The notes beneath the pieces were generated by a model. That model ran no database searches. It saw only the letters and a program-made list of their open reading frames with translations, and had not been told where the DNA came from. A stretch of DNA of 64,000 nucleotides from Mucilaginibacter celer. GTDB lineage: Bacteria; Bacteroidota; Bacteroidia; Sphingobacteriales; Sphingobacteriaceae. Both the position numbers and the translations under genes were made by a program. This document shows positions 8,008 through 16,532 of this stretch, piece after piece; position 1 is the first letter of the stretch, and each line of letters starts with the position of its first letter. Location: NCBI RefSeq assembly GCF_003576455.2, contig NZ_CP032869.1:310001-374000 (forward strand), in the 5' to 3' direction.

Positions 8008-8622
8008 ATGGAACACTACGATAACCGTATAGGTGCTTACATCGAAAAATCTGACGATTTTGCTCAGCCTATTTTAAAATACATTCGCGCCGTGGTGCAT
8101 GAAGCAGCGCCCGGCATTACCGAAACCATGAAATGGAGTATGCCGTTTTTTGATTACAAAGGCGTGGTGTGCAATATGGCCGCGTTTAAGCAGCATTGCT
8201 CGTTCGGTTTTTGGAAGGCATCGTTATTGTACGATCCGCAAAAAATATTAAGCCTGGCCGATCAGGCAGCAGGTAGCTTCGGGCGGTTAACCTCTATTGA
8301 TGATCTGCCGCCAAAGGAGGTGCTTATCGAATTTATACAACAGGCGGTATCTTTGAATGAAGATAATAAGCCGCGTCCGGCATCACAGAAAAAAACACCA
8401 GCCCAACGCGATGAATTGGTGGTGCCCGATTATTTTGTAACCTTTTTAGAAGCTCACCCGCAAGCCTGGCTTAATTTAAACCAGTTTAGCTACTCGCAGA
8501 AGAAGGAATACATAGAATGGATAACTGAGGCAAAAAGCGAAGCAACAAGGCTTAAGCGCATGGAAACAGCGGCAGAATGGCTTGCTGAAGGGAAGTCAAG
8601 GCATTGGAAGTATAAAAAGTAA
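8008..8622 (+). CDS. DUF1801 / YdeI-OmdA family protein
   Basis: A 204-residue two-part protein. The N-terminal half (about 1-110) is a DUF1801 domain with the pattern TETMKWSMPFFDYKG and a following FGFWKA strand. The C-terminal part (about 135-204) matches the OmdA/YdeI helical domain (FSYSQKKEYIEWI, then TRLKRMETAAEWLAEGK). YdeI relatives are linked to resistance to cationic peptides or bacteriocins, but the mechanism is not known. There is no signal peptide. A GIY-YIG gene follows 14 bases later, perhaps co-transcribed. Confidence 0.8.
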   Translation: MEHYDNRIGAYIEKSDDFAQPILKYIRAVVHEAAPGITETMKWSMPFFDYKGVVCNMAAFKQHCSFGFWKASLLYDPQKILSLADQAAGSFGRLTSIDDLPPKEVLIEFIQQAVSLNEDNKPRPASQKKTPAQRDELVVPDYFVTFLEAHPQAWLNLNQFSYSQKKEYIEWITEAKSEATRLKRMETAAEWLAEGKSRHWKYKK

Positions 8623-8636
8623 AAGATAGTATCGTA

Positions 8637-9071
8637 ATGTTTGATGAATTAAATAGATACAAAGATAATGGACATTTTTTCTTTACAAGTAAAGTAAAAT
8701 TATCGGAGGTTTGTAACGCGCCTTCAAATAAGAGTGGGGTTTATTTAGTTTACGCGTTAGCCAAAGGTAGAATCGAACTTATCTACATAGGTAGATCAGG
8801 TAAACGAGGTAGTGACGGTTTGGTGTCTGTTAGAAGAGCAGGGCTCGGAGGAATAAAAGATAGAATTGTTAATGGACATCAGTTTGGAAAGGTTGCCCGA
8901 AAAAATTCCTGGCCAAGCCAGATTTTGATTGAGGATATTGAAGCGTTGGATGTTTATTGGTATGTAACAAGCGATAATAAAAATGATGATTGCCCATCCG
9001 TTATTGAGAACTTATTGCTGAAAAGACATTTAGAATTCTTTGGCAAATTGCCCCGATGGAATAAGATCTAA
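8637..9071 (+). CDS. GIY-YIG nuclease-fold protein
   Basis: A 144-residue protein with a GIY-YIG-like core: GVYLVYALAKG (about 38-48) and IYIGRSGKRG (about 53-62) supply the two short motifs. An Arg-rich helix (SVRRAGLGGIKDR) and Glu in SVIENLLLKRH (about 120-130) could be the metal-binding residue. A final RWNK segment fits the conserved Asn position of some members. It has no other domain, so its DNA target and role are unknown. It lies 14 bases downstream of the DUF1801 gene. Confidence 0.65.
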   Translation: MFDELNRYKDNGHFFFTSKVKLSEVCNAPSNKSGVYLVYALAKGRIELIYIGRSGKRGSDGLVSVRRAGLGGIKDRIVNGHQFGKVARKNSWPSQILIEDIEALDVYWYVTSDNKNDDCPSVIENLLLKRHLEFFGKLPRWNKI

Positions 9072-9097
9072 GAAATTCCACCTAATAAATTCTCTTT

Positions 9098-9166
9098 CAT
9101 TGCCGTCCCTTTTAAGGGACGGTTAATCATGTTATGACAGTTGGCTTTAGCCAAAGTGCGCAATGA
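9098..9166. repeat. Composite multi-hairpin element
   Basis: Outer arms TCATTGC (9098-9104) and GCAATGA (9160-9166) enclose two different hairpins: CCGTCCCTTTTAAGGGACGG (9103-9122) and TTGGCTTTAGCCAA (9141-9154). It lies between convergent genes but has no U-tract. The architecture resembles the composite elements near 49.0, 53.3 and 57.4 kb. Confidence 0.7.
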
Positions 9167-9196
9167 TTTGATTTATACAAGAAGCCCCCTTCGATC

Positions 9197-9955
9197 CTAA
9201 AAATCCAACGGCCCTAACCTCCGCATATTCTTCATGATCAAATATTGCCTGTGCTTCAAATACTTGGTAGGATTAGTAGCCGACCATTTTAAAGGGCTCG
9301 GGAAAATCACCGCTATAGCCGCGGCTTCCTGCCTGGTTAAATCTGCTGCCGATTTGTTAAAATAGGCTTGCGAAGCGGCTTCAACACCATAAATACCATC
9401 ACCCATTTCAATCTCATTCAAATAAACCTCCATTATGCGTTTTTTGCTCCAGAAGGTTTCTATCAGCACGGTAAAATAAGCCTCAATGCCTTTGCGCAAC
9501 AATGAGCGGCCTTCCCATAAAAAAACGTTTTTAGCTACCTGCTGCGATATGGTACTACCGCCAATCAATTTTTTGCTGTGCGAGTTTTTTTCGATAGCTT
9601 TTTCGATGGCGTTAAAATCAAAGCCGTGGTGCTCAAGAAAGGTCTGGTCTTCGGCGGCAACGGCGGCGCGTTTCATATTGTCGGAGATCTCGTCAAAGTC
9701 TTTCCATTTTTTATCTATCTTCCATTCCTTACCGGCAGATTTACGCTGAAACCCGCGCTCTATCATCAGCCAGGTAAAAGGAGGGTTTATAAAGCGATAG
9801 GCGATCACACCCAACAAACTCAATCCAAAAAATAAAATAAATACCAGCTTAACAATTCTGAATATAAGTTTAGGTATGCCGTAATATTTCGAATCCGCTT
9901 TTGAGTTGCGTTTGCCCGACTTTGATTTTTGGTTTTTGTTGAAAAACTTTAACAC
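9197..9955 (-). CDS. mtgA: Monofunctional peptidoglycan glycosyltransferase MtgA
   Basis: A GT51 glycosyltransferase without a penicillin-binding domain, which polymerises lipid II into glycan strands at the inner membrane. One N-terminal membrane helix (LIFRIVKLVFILFFGLSLLG, about 30-50) follows a Lys/Ser-rich cytoplasmic start. GT51 motifs are clear: AAEDQTFLEHHGFD with the catalytic Glu, GGSTISQQ, and the later KKRIMEVYLNEIEMG and AASQAYFNKSA. The length of 252 residues is normal for MtgA. It lies downstream of the ribosomal protein operon but is separated from it by a terminator. Confidence 0.93.
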   Translation of the reverse strand: MLKFFNKNQKSKSGKRNSKADSKYYGIPKLIFRIVKLVFILFFGLSLLGVIAYRFINPPFTWLMIERGFQRKSAGKEWKIDKKWKDFDEISDNMKRAAVAAEDQTFLEHHGFDFNAIEKAIEKNSHSKKLIGGSTISQQVAKNVFLWEGRSLLRKGIEAYFTVLIETFWSKKRIMEVYLNEIEMGDGIYGVEAASQAYFNKSAADLTRQEAAAIAVIFPSPLKWSATNPTKYLKHRQYLIMKNMRRLGPLDF

Positions 9956-9981
9956 TGCTATAATATTTCCTTATAAAAAGA

Positions 9982-10012
9982 GAGGGTGTTTCGTTATTAA
10001 CGAAACACCCTC
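9982..10012 (-). terminator. Terminator of the rpsF-rpsR-rplI operon
   Basis: A 14-bp perfect stem (GAGGGTGTTTCGTT and its complement) with a 3-base loop. Read on the minus strand it is followed by TCTTTTTATA. It lies about 60 bases past the rplI stop; the stretch in between carries a TCCGAAATC-type repeat (10033-10065). Confidence 0.85.
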
Positions 10013-10070
10013 AAAAATTATAATTTTTTACAGAAATCCGAAATCGAAACTCCGAATTCCGAAATATAAA

Positions 10071-10514
10071 TTATTCCGCTACTACTTCAAACGGAACCTG
10101 TACTTTAACTTCTTTGTGCAGGTTGATGTTGGCTACGTATTCACCAACAAATTTAGGCTCCTGATCAAAAGTGATACGGCGACGATCAACGTCAAAGCCT
10201 TCTTTTTTCAATGCATCAGCAACCTGGATAGTGTTGATAGCACCGAAAATTTTACCGGTTTCGCCGGCTTTAGCACCAATAGTAAGTTTAACACCTTCTA
10301 ATTTAGCTGCAACAGCATCAGCATCCTTACGGATTTTTTCTTGCTTAAATTGAGCTTGTTTTAGGTTTTCGGCTAAAACTTTGCGTGCGCTTTCGGTAGC
10401 TAATATGGCGTAGCCTTTTGGTAAAAGGTAGTTACGGCCATAACCTGGTTTCACGTTTACGATATCGTCTTTATCACCCAGGTTTTTTACATCTTGTTTT
10501 AAAATAACTTCCAT
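10071..10514 (-). CDS. rplI: 50S ribosomal protein L9
   Basis: L9, 147 residues. The N-terminal domain (MEVILKQDVKNLGDKDDIVNVKPGYGRNYLLPKGYA) holds the typical GYGRNYLLP motif; a charged linking helix and the C-terminal RNA-binding domain follow. It is the last gene of rpsF-rpsR-rplI, 16 bases after rpsR, and ends at the terminator 9982-10012. Confidence 0.97.
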   Translation of the reverse strand: MEVILKQDVKNLGDKDDIVNVKPGYGRNYLLPKGYAILATESARKVLAENLKQAQFKQEKIRKDADAVAAKLEGVKLTIGAKAGETGKIFGAINTIQVADALKKEGFDVDRRRITFDQEPKFVGEYVANINLHKEVKVQVPFEVVAE

Positions 10515-10530
10515 TTTCTTAAATCTCCTA

Positions 10531-10794
10531 TTATTTTAATGAATCTGTAACGTAAGGTAATAAACCGATGTGGCGGGCACGTTTAACAGCCTGGGCCACT
10601 TTACGCTGAAACTTTAATGAAGTACCGGTTAAACGACGTGGCAATACTTTACCCTGATCGTTAATGAACTTTAATAAAAAGTTTGCGTCTTTGTAATCGA
10701 TATACTTGATACCGTTCTTTTTAAAACGGCAGTATTTTTTACGGTTATCCTCCACTTTTGGAGCGGTAACGTATTTAATTTGTTCGTTAGCCAT
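10531..10794 (-). CDS. rpsR: 30S ribosomal protein S18
   Basis: S18, 87 residues, with the family signature spanning [18 protein letters not shown] through [28 protein letters not shown]. It binds 16S rRNA as a heterodimer with S6. Its start shares one base with the stop of rpsF at 10794, consistent with coupled translation of the two partners. Confidence 0.97.
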   Translation of the reverse strand: MANEQIKYVTAPKVEDNRKKYCRFKKNGIKYIDYKDANFLLKFINDQGKVLPRRLTGTSLKFQRKVAQAVKRARHIGLLPYVTDSLK

Positions 10795-11156
10795 TAGTTT
10801 GCTGCCTCCTCTGCTTTAGGTTTTTTGTTGAAAGCACCGCTGCGTTTTTTGTCATTGTAAGCAATGGCATGTTTATCCAAAGCAATGGTCAGGAAACGCA
10901 AAACACGCTCATCGCGCCTTAACTCAACCTCCAATTTGTTAATTAATTCACCTGGAGCCTTAAATTCAGTTAAGTGATAGTACCCTGTAGTTTTCTTTTG
11001 GATAGGGTACGCTAATTTTCTCAAACCCCAATTATCCTCCTGGACAATTTCGGCTCCGCCATCAGTTAAGATTTTGCTAAATTTGGCATTTGCCTCTTTA
11101 GCAACTTCTTCTGAAAGCAACGGGGTTAGAACGATCACGATTTCGTACTGTTGCAT
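10794..11156 (-). CDS. rpsF: 30S ribosomal protein S6
   Basis: S6, 120 residues. The start [13 protein letters not shown] and the central [21 protein letters not shown] are family hallmarks; a Lys/Glu/Ala-rich tail ends the protein. First gene of the operon. The -7 box on the minus strand at 11199-11206 would give a leader of about 40 bases holding a small CCCG/CGGG hairpin; S6:S18 autoregulation is known in other bacteria but cannot be confirmed from this short leader. Confidence 0.97.
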   Translation of the reverse strand: MQQYEIVIVLTPLLSEEVAKEANAKFSKILTDGGAEIVQEDNWGLRKLAYPIQKKTTGYYHLTEFKAPGELINKLEVELRRDERVLRFLTIALDKHAIAYNDKKRSGAFNKKPKAEEAAN

Positions 11157-11198
11157 TATACTTGATTTTTAATTATTTACCCGCACTAAACGGGGCTG

Positions 11199-11206
11199 CA
11201 AATGTA
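11199..11206 (-). promoter_or_regulatory. -7 box of the rpsF operon
   Basis: On the minus strand this reads TACATTTG, an exact TAnnTTTG match, 43 bases before the rpsF start. The short leader contains CCCGTTTAGTGCGGG, a small hairpin. Confidence 0.55.
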
Positions 11207-11291
11207 CAAATATGATTTGTATATATCAAATGTTTTTATTTAATGCAAACAAATTGAAGCCGGGGTAGTATCTTGGCAAAAAAATAATACG

Positions 11292-11912
11292 ATGAAAAAG
11301 AACCTGATCCTGATTATCACAGTTTTTTTGCTTGCCGGCGTAAAAGTAAACGCTCAGGAAATTGGCCCTGCGCAACAGCGCTTGTTAGATTCGCTTTGCA
11401 AAAGCATTTCAAAAATTGATGTATCAAAAATTAAAACTAAAAAAGAAGCCAACGATGCCTTTATGAATTGCTTTGAAAGCTATGCCGATCAATTGGTTGA
11501 GGTAGCCAAAGAACAAAATGTTGACATGACCAATCAGGCAGCCATGCATGATGTAGGTATTAACATTGGTAAAAACCTGATGAAGCAAAAATGCGGATCA
11601 TTTATGCAACTGGCCATGAAAATGGCAAAAGGTAGCGATGAGGAAGGAAACGTGGCACAATCAGTTACCGGTACCTTTAAACGCATTGATAATAGAGGCT
11701 TCAATTATCTTGTTATAACAGATAAAGCCGGATCTGAAAAATCATTTATCTGGTTGAGGCAGTTTGGTGGCTCTGAGAAATTTATGGGTGCCGAAGCTGC
11801 TAAGTTAGCCGGTAAAAAAATTGAAGTAACCTGGAAAGATATGGAGGTATACCTCCCGCAGGCAAATGGGTATTATATAGTAAAAGAGATAATCTCAATA
11901 TCGTTTTTATAA
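11292..11912 (+). CDS. Secreted protein of unknown function
   Basis: 206 residues with a clear Sec signal peptide (KKNLILIITVFLLAGVKVNAQ, cleavage near residue 21). The mature part is helical at first, with two Cys (LDSLCKSISK and FMNCFESYAD) and a third in KQKCGSFMQLA. The second half (SVTGTFKRIDNRGFNYLVITDKAG onward) looks like a small beta domain. I do not recognise a family. Monocistronic: it is divergent from rpsF and followed by its own terminator. Confidence 0.7.
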   Translation: MKKNLILIITVFLLAGVKVNAQEIGPAQQRLLDSLCKSISKIDVSKIKTKKEANDAFMNCFESYADQLVEVAKEQNVDMTNQAAMHDVGINIGKNLMKQKCGSFMQLAMKMAKGSDEEGNVAQSVTGTFKRIDNRGFNYLVITDKAGSEKSFIWLRQFGGSEKFMGAEAAKLAGKKIEVTWKDMEVYLPQANGYYIVKEIISISFL

Positions 11913-11915
11913 CCT

Positions 11916-11958
11916 AAAAAGAGCGCTTTGTAAAAATACCTGCAAAGCGCTTTTTTTT
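11916..11958 (+). terminator. Terminator after the secreted protein gene
   Basis: Stem AGCGCTTTG / CAAAGCGCT (11922-11930 and 11943-11951) followed by a T run, just after the stop at 11912. Confidence 0.85.
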
Positions 11959-12005
11959 AAAACTTATAAGCGGGTGCGGGGTTTATTGAGAAAAACCCAT
12001 AAGCT

Positions 12006-12245
12006 ATGCAAACCGCGACTCACTCAACAGCGAACACAGCAAAATCAACACTCACCTTTGATGAAATTTTAATGTACGGCGGCGGAGATGATCCTTTACA
12101 AGGCGATTGGAATGACGAAGAGGATGAAGATTTTGACGATGTACTTGACGACAAGGACGATCTGCACGAAATACAGGTAGATAATGACCGCGGTGAACCC
12201 GACCCGGAAGATGATGATCATTTACCTGATGATGACTGGCAGTAA
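12006..12245 (+). CDS. Small very acidic protein
   Basis: 79 residues, Asp/Glu-dominated from residue 27 on (for example NDEEDEDFDDVLDDKDD), with a short neutral N-terminus containing TFDEILMYGGGDDP. No signal peptide or membrane segment. Such low-complexity acidic proteins occur in Bacteroidota without known function. It could also be a chance frame, but the acidic bias continues through the whole reading frame. A second acidic protein lies at 16011. Confidence 0.5.
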   Translation: MQTATHSTANTAKSTLTFDEILMYGGGDDPLQGDWNDEEDEDFDDVLDDKDDLHEIQVDNDRGEPDPEDDDHLPDDDWQ

Positions 12246-12278
12246 GTTTTCGCCGGTTAGTTAATTCAAAAAATATCT

Positions 12279-13415
12279 TTACCTGAAGTTATTAAACATG
12301 TCGCCAAACATATCGTGCATCATGTGCTGCATAACTATATCCTTTATCATGCTCATCTGTTCCTTAAACCAACCTTTAGGGCGTTTTTTTGAATCGGCAA
12401 GTGCAGTTTTTAACTGGTTAATTTGCTTTTCGGCCCGGCGGCGCTGGGCCGAAAACTTTTGAGGGCTGAATTTTCCATTTTTATCAATAAAATCGGCTAC
12501 GGTAGTACCGTTGCTGTAGTGGATTTGGTGTATGGACTGATTTAATTCCAAAAGCTGACTTTCTAATAACTTAATGTAGTGTTTTAACATATTATCAGCC
12601 CTTGCCGCCACATCGGTTTCATTATCATCAATATGGGTAAGTTGCAGCTTTAATAAGGTAAAAAAGTCATTTTCCTGATAGGCTTTGGTTACCTGCTTAA
12701 CAATTTCGGTTTTTTGTTCTTTTAATTCGGCATCTCTTTCCAAATCGGGATGGAACTTTTTTATCAGGCGCATATAAATACCGCGCGCGTCTTTAGCTAT
12801 ATCGGCAGTCTCGTCCGAAACCTTTTTGGTCCCGGGTTTCTTTTTTTTATTTTCGGCTTCGGTATCAAGGTTGTTAAAAAAATCCTCGCGCCTGCTGTTG
12901 ATCTGTTCGGCAAATTTTTCTCTGAATTCTTCAAAATAAGCTTCCTGGCCTTTTTTTAGCATTTCTTTCACATCTATATCAACACCAACCAATTCGCTTA
13001 TTGATTTAGCCAGGCCAACAGCATCATCATCGGCCGCGAGTTCATCTAACGAGTAGCCGGTATATTTTTCATGAAGTTTAGATAGTACAGCGTCCTGATG
13101 TCCGAAGATATCGAGCAGGCTATCCAATTCGTTACCCATATAGTTTACCAGGTATTCTTCATTATACTTGCCAACGCCGATCTGGGTGGCAAGTTCATCC
13201 ACTCTGATCAGGAAATCGCGCATCAGCAATTGCGCTTCATCTTCAAGCGGCAGTAAATCATGCTCTATTTTGGTGTAGGCTTTTTGCAAACCTTCAGCCA
13301 TATTTATCTTAAATTGTTTTTGCTTCTCAATTTCGGCTAAAAGTTTTTCATATTTAGCGTAGATTTTTGATTTGGGTGCAGTATTGTTTCTTTGTGAGGT
13401 GGTTGCAATTTTCAT
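12279..13415 (-). CDS. J-domain-containing protein of unknown function
   Basis: Largely coiled, charged protein of about 378 residues. Near the middle, GIYMRLIKKFHPDLERD followed by TKAYQENDFFTLLKL matches helix II, the HPD loop and helix III of a DnaJ J-domain, so it should stimulate a DnaK ATPase. Long helical segments flank it; there is no Gly/Phe or zinc region, so it is a class C-type co-chaperone. ATG 13415 is preferred over an upstream ATG at 13481, which would overlap the Uma2 gene by 26 bases. Its client is unknown. Confidence 0.7.
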   Translation of the reverse strand: MKIATTSQRNNTAPKSKIYAKYEKLLAEIEKQKQFKINMAEGLQKAYTKIEHDLLPLEDEAQLLMRDFLIRVDELATQIGVGKYNEEYLVNYMGNELDSLLDIFGHQDAVLSKLHEKYTGYSLDELAADDDAVGLAKSISELVGVDIDVKEMLKKGQEAYFEEFREKFAEQINSRREDFFNNLDTEAENKKKKPGTKKVSDETADIAKDARGIYMRLIKKFHPDLERDAELKEQKTEIVKQVTKAYQENDFFTLLKLQLTHIDDNETDVAARADNMLKHYIKLLESQLLELNQSIHQIHYSNGTTVADFIDKNGKFSPQKFSAQRRRAEKQINQLKTALADSKKRPKGWFKEQMSMIKDIVMQHMMHDMFGDMFNNFR

Positions 13416-13455
13416 GGGGAGGATAGAAAGGATAAAAGGGAAAAATATGTCTGGT

Positions 13456-14040
13456 TTACCGTTTTTCGGCAAACAAATCATCGAGATTTAAAATAAAACC
13501 TGGAAGTACAGGTGTACTAACTTCATCTCCGGTAGTTAGCAAGCGTGATGCCTGATATTTATTTTCAATAAGTGTATACCTCAGAAAAGTTTTTTCGGCC
13601 GGATGGATAATCCAATATTCAAGCACTCCTGATTCTTCGTAAACATCATATTTATTCTTCAGTTCCTTTTTATTATTTCCTGGCGAGAGTATTTCAACAA
13701 TAATGTCCGGAGCTCCGAGGCAACCTCGTTCATCAACTTTGGCAGGGTCGCAAATTACTGAAATATCCGGCTGCACAACAGTTATAATCTCTTTATCGTA
13801 CTCGCTTTTTCGCAATAATCTCACATCAAACGGAGCCGAAAAAACTTCACATGATTTACCTTCAAGATAATTCCCGATCCATCTGCTTAAACGCAATGAA
13901 ATGCGTTGATGCACCGAGCCCGGAGCCGGGCTCATTTTAAAAATCTTGCCTTTAATAAGCTCCAAGCGCTCGTCAAACGTCCACTTCAGGTAGTCGGCGT
14001 ATGTATAAGTTTTTGTTAAGTCGAGATCGGATAATTGCAT
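13456..14040 (-). CDS. Uma2 family (DUF820) nuclease-fold protein
   Basis: 194 residues of the Uma2/DUF820 family, a restriction-endonuclease-like PD-(D/E)xK fold. The order of motifs fits: a SPAPGSVHQRISLRLSRWI helix, FDVRLL, QPDISVICDP (metal-binding Asp), IIVEILSPGNNKKELKNKYDVYEESGVLEYWII (Glu and Lys) and a C-terminal LPGFILNLDDLF. Such genes are often multicopy and of unknown role; a nuclease function is only inferred from the fold. Confidence 0.88.
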   Translation of the reverse strand: MQLSDLDLTKTYTYADYLKWTFDERLELIKGKIFKMSPAPGSVHQRISLRLSRWIGNYLEGKSCEVFSAPFDVRLLRKSEYDKEIITVVQPDISVICDPAKVDERGCLGAPDIIVEILSPGNNKKELKNKYDVYEESGVLEYWIIHPAEKTFLRYTLIENKYQASRLLTTGDEVSTPVLPGFILNLDDLFAEKR

Positions 14041-14148
14041 AACAATTAGTACTTATTTCAAAAATAACGATTTTATCCGACACCCATGTTCAAAATTTTA
14101 GCAATTGGCCTCTTTCAGTAAACCTAATTTCTCACTACCTTAGCACTT

Positions 14149-15945
14149 GTGGATAATTTCATTGTTTCGGCCCGTAAGTATCGCCCGGCTACTTTTGAAA
14201 CCGTTGTTGGTCAGCAACATATAACCAATACGCTCAAAAACGCCATTAAAAATAACCAGCTGGCGCAGGCATTTTTGTTCTGTGGTCCGCGTGGTGTGGG
14301 CAAAACTACCTGCGCCCGAATTCTGGCCAAAACCATTAATTGTACCGATTTGCAGCCTAATGGCGAAGCCTGCGGTCGATGCGCATCGTGCAAGGCTTTT
14401 GAAAATGGTAACTCATTTAACGTTCACGAACTGGATGCTGCATCAAACAACTCGGTTGATGATATCCGCAGCCTCATTGAGCAGGTGCGCATCCCGCCAC
14501 AGGCCGCCCGTTACAAAGTTTATATTATTGATGAGGTGCACATGCTATCGCAGGCAGCCTTTAACGCTTTCCTGAAAACGCTGGAAGAACCGCCTCATTA
14601 TGCCATATTTATTTTAGCTACCACCGAGAAGCATAAGATATTACCAACCATTCTTTCCCGCTGCCAGATCTTTGATTTTAACCGTATCAGGGTAGAGGAC
14701 ATGGCTAATCATCTGGCCTCGATTGCGGGTAAAGAAAATATCAGCTACGAGCCCGATGGCCTGCACATTATTGCCCAAAAGGCAGATGGTGGTTTGCGTG
14801 ATGCCCTATCGATGTTTGATCAGATTGTTAGTTTTTCGGGCGGAAAGGTTACTTACCGTTCGGTTATTGATAACCTGAACATTCTTGATTACGATTATTA
14901 CTTTAATATAACCGGCAGTTTACTGGCCGAGGATACCGCTAAAGCACTGTTGTTTTTTGATGAGATCCTTTCGCGAGGCTTCGATGGTGCTCACTTTATA
15001 GCAGGCTTGTCCGAGCACTTTCGTAACCTGTTGGTGGGTAAGGATCAATCAACCTTAAAACTGCTCGAAGTTAGTGAAGGCATTAAAGCCAAATACCTGC
15101 AGCAATCGCAGCAGGCCTCGGTATCGTTTTTACTCTCGGCCATGAATATTGCTAATCAGTGCGATATCAGCTATAAACTCAGTAAAAACCAGCGATTGCA
15201 GGTGGAGCTTGCGCTGCTTAAAATGTGCCATCTGCCTTCGGTTTTTAACCTGGCAACCACGCCACTCACTGTAACTTCCGCTGATGACGGGGGACTAAAA
15301 AAAAAACCTGATACCTCAGCAACCATAGCCATAAACGGAACGCCTGCTACTACGCCACAACCCGTAGTTAACGTAGCGCCGCCAGCCAACCGTACATCTG
15401 ATAAAGCACCTGCCGAGTCCGTTTCATCGCCTGCAAAAGTAACGCCCGTTGCTGAAAAGCCGAAAGTAGTAATGCCTACGCGAAGCACGCTTACACCATC
15501 GTTAACAGGTGAAATCAGAACAGCAGACGGTAGTGTAGTTGAAGAGGAGGAAGATCCTTACATAAAAGGCGACAGCAGGGAGGATTTTACGATGGATGCC
15601 TTTTTAAAATGTTGGGATGAGTTTGCCCTCAAGGCAAAAAACGAAGGAAAAAAAAATCTCGCCACCATTTTTGCAGCTAACAAGCCAAAAATGCTCAGGC
15701 CCTACGTGTTCGAAATTATAGTGGGCACTATGGTGCAGGAAACCAGCTTCAGGGATGAGCGCCCGGCAATGTTAAACTACCTGCGATCGGAACTTAAAAA
15801 CTTTAGCATTGAGGTAAATGCCCGTGTTGACGAGCAGCAGGTGGTACGTAAACCCTATACCACACCCGAGAAGTTTCAGCACATGGCGGCACGCAATCCA
15901 CAGTTAATGGAGTTAAAAACACGCTTTAACCTCGATTTTGATTAG
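14149..15945 (+). CDS. dnaX: DNA polymerase III subunit gamma/tau
   Basis: The clamp-loader ATPase of the replicase, 598 residues. The start is GTG 14149 (MDNFIVSARKYRP, as in relatives). Domain I has Walker A GPRGVGKTT (46-54), a zinc site with Cys65, 75, 78 and 81, and Walker B IIDEVHM. Domains II and III extend to about residue 370. A Pro/Ala/Thr-rich linker and a tau-type C-terminal domain follow. Codons 383-386 include ten consecutive A (15297-15306). One added A, or a -1 ribosomal shift, puts TGA two codons later and gives a gamma-like form of about 387 residues. A TACCTTAG box ends only 5 bases before the start codon. Confidence 0.95.
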   Translation: MDNFIVSARKYRPATFETVVGQQHITNTLKNAIKNNQLAQAFLFCGPRGVGKTTCARILAKTINCTDLQPNGEACGRCASCKAFENGNSFNVHELDAASNNSVDDIRSLIEQVRIPPQAARYKVYIIDEVHMLSQAAFNAFLKTLEEPPHYAIFILATTEKHKILPTILSRCQIFDFNRIRVEDMANHLASIAGKENISYEPDGLHIIAQKADGGLRDALSMFDQIVSFSGGKVTYRSVIDNLNILDYDYYFNITGSLLAEDTAKALLFFDEILSRGFDGAHFIAGLSEHFRNLLVGKDQSTLKLLEVSEGIKAKYLQQSQQASVSFLLSAMNIANQCDISYKLSKNQRLQVELALLKMCHLPSVFNLATTPLTVTSADDGGLKKKPDTSATIAINGTPATTPQPVVNVAPPANRTSDKAPAESVSSPAKVTPVAEKPKVVMPTRSTLTPSLTGEIRTADGSVVEEEEDPYIKGDSREDFTMDAFLKCWDEFALKAKNEGKKNLATIFAANKPKMLRPYVFEIIVGTMVQETSFRDERPAMLNYLRSELKNFSIEVNARVDEQQVVRKPYTTPEKFQHMAARNPQLMELKTRFNLDFD

Positions 15946-15963
15946 CAGCAAATGCGTGAAATG

Positions 15964-16003
15964 TTTTGGCATGATGAATCTGCTAAGAAGCATCATGCCA
16001 AAA
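15964..16003. terminator. Hairpin between convergent dnaX and acidic-protein genes
   Basis: A 13-bp perfect stem (TTTTGGCATGATG at 15964-15976 with 15991-16003) and a 14-base loop. T-rich and A-rich ends allow termination in either direction. Confidence 0.65.
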
Positions 16004-16010
16004 TATTAGC

Positions 16011-16445
16011 CTATTTCTTAAATTTATGATCGTTTTTCGGGTATCCCTCCTCGTCAAGGTCATCGCGGTCATCTTCCGGAGTATGGGCTAAAAAGGCATC
16101 GGCCGGGTCTAATCGTACGCTTTGGCCATGGTCGATATGCATCCCTAATTCGTCTACGTCAGTTTCCAGCGAGCGGTCTTCGTCAAATTCGCCTTCAACA
16201 TCGTAAGGGTTGGCCTCATCATAAGTCGAGTTAAAATCTTCGCCGTTTTTGGCTGTGGTATTGTAGGGGTCGGGATGGTCATAATCCGGGTCGTCGCTCG
16301 CTACATCATATTCGTAGCTGTTGGTGTCCGGGTTATAGTTCAGATCATCTTTATCGATGGTTTCGCCCAGTTCGTCTTTCAGGGTTTCGTCGCGATCAGG
16401 CAGATCGTCATTGAAACCCGCTTCGTCAATTTCATCGTTGTTCAT
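16011..16445 (-). CDS. Acidic low-complexity protein
   Basis: 144 residues rich in Asp, Glu, Asn and Tyr-Asp/Asn-Pro words (NYNPDTNSYEYDV, DHPDPYNT), with no signal or membrane segment. Not recognised as a named family. It is convergent with dnaX across a shared hairpin. Composition suggests an unstructured, highly charged cytoplasmic protein. Confidence 0.6.
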   Translation of the reverse strand: MNNDEIDEAGFNDDLPDRDETLKDELGETIDKDDLNYNPDTNSYEYDVASDDPDYDHPDPYNTTAKNGEDFNSTYDEANPYDVEGEFDEDRSLETDVDELGMHIDHGQSVRLDPADAFLAHTPEDDRDDLDEEGYPKNDHKFKK

Positions 16446-16532
16446 AGGGTTTTGATTTTATAGTATAAATATACACAGTAAAAATCCTGCCAAAAACAAA
16501 TAAACCCTCAAAAAAATGATTTTACCTTAAGC

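Noticed and set aside
13416..13481. Upstream ATG for the J-domain protein
   Set aside because: It overlaps the Uma2 gene and gives a hydrophobic stretch unlike the rest; MKIATTSQ at 13415 is preferred.
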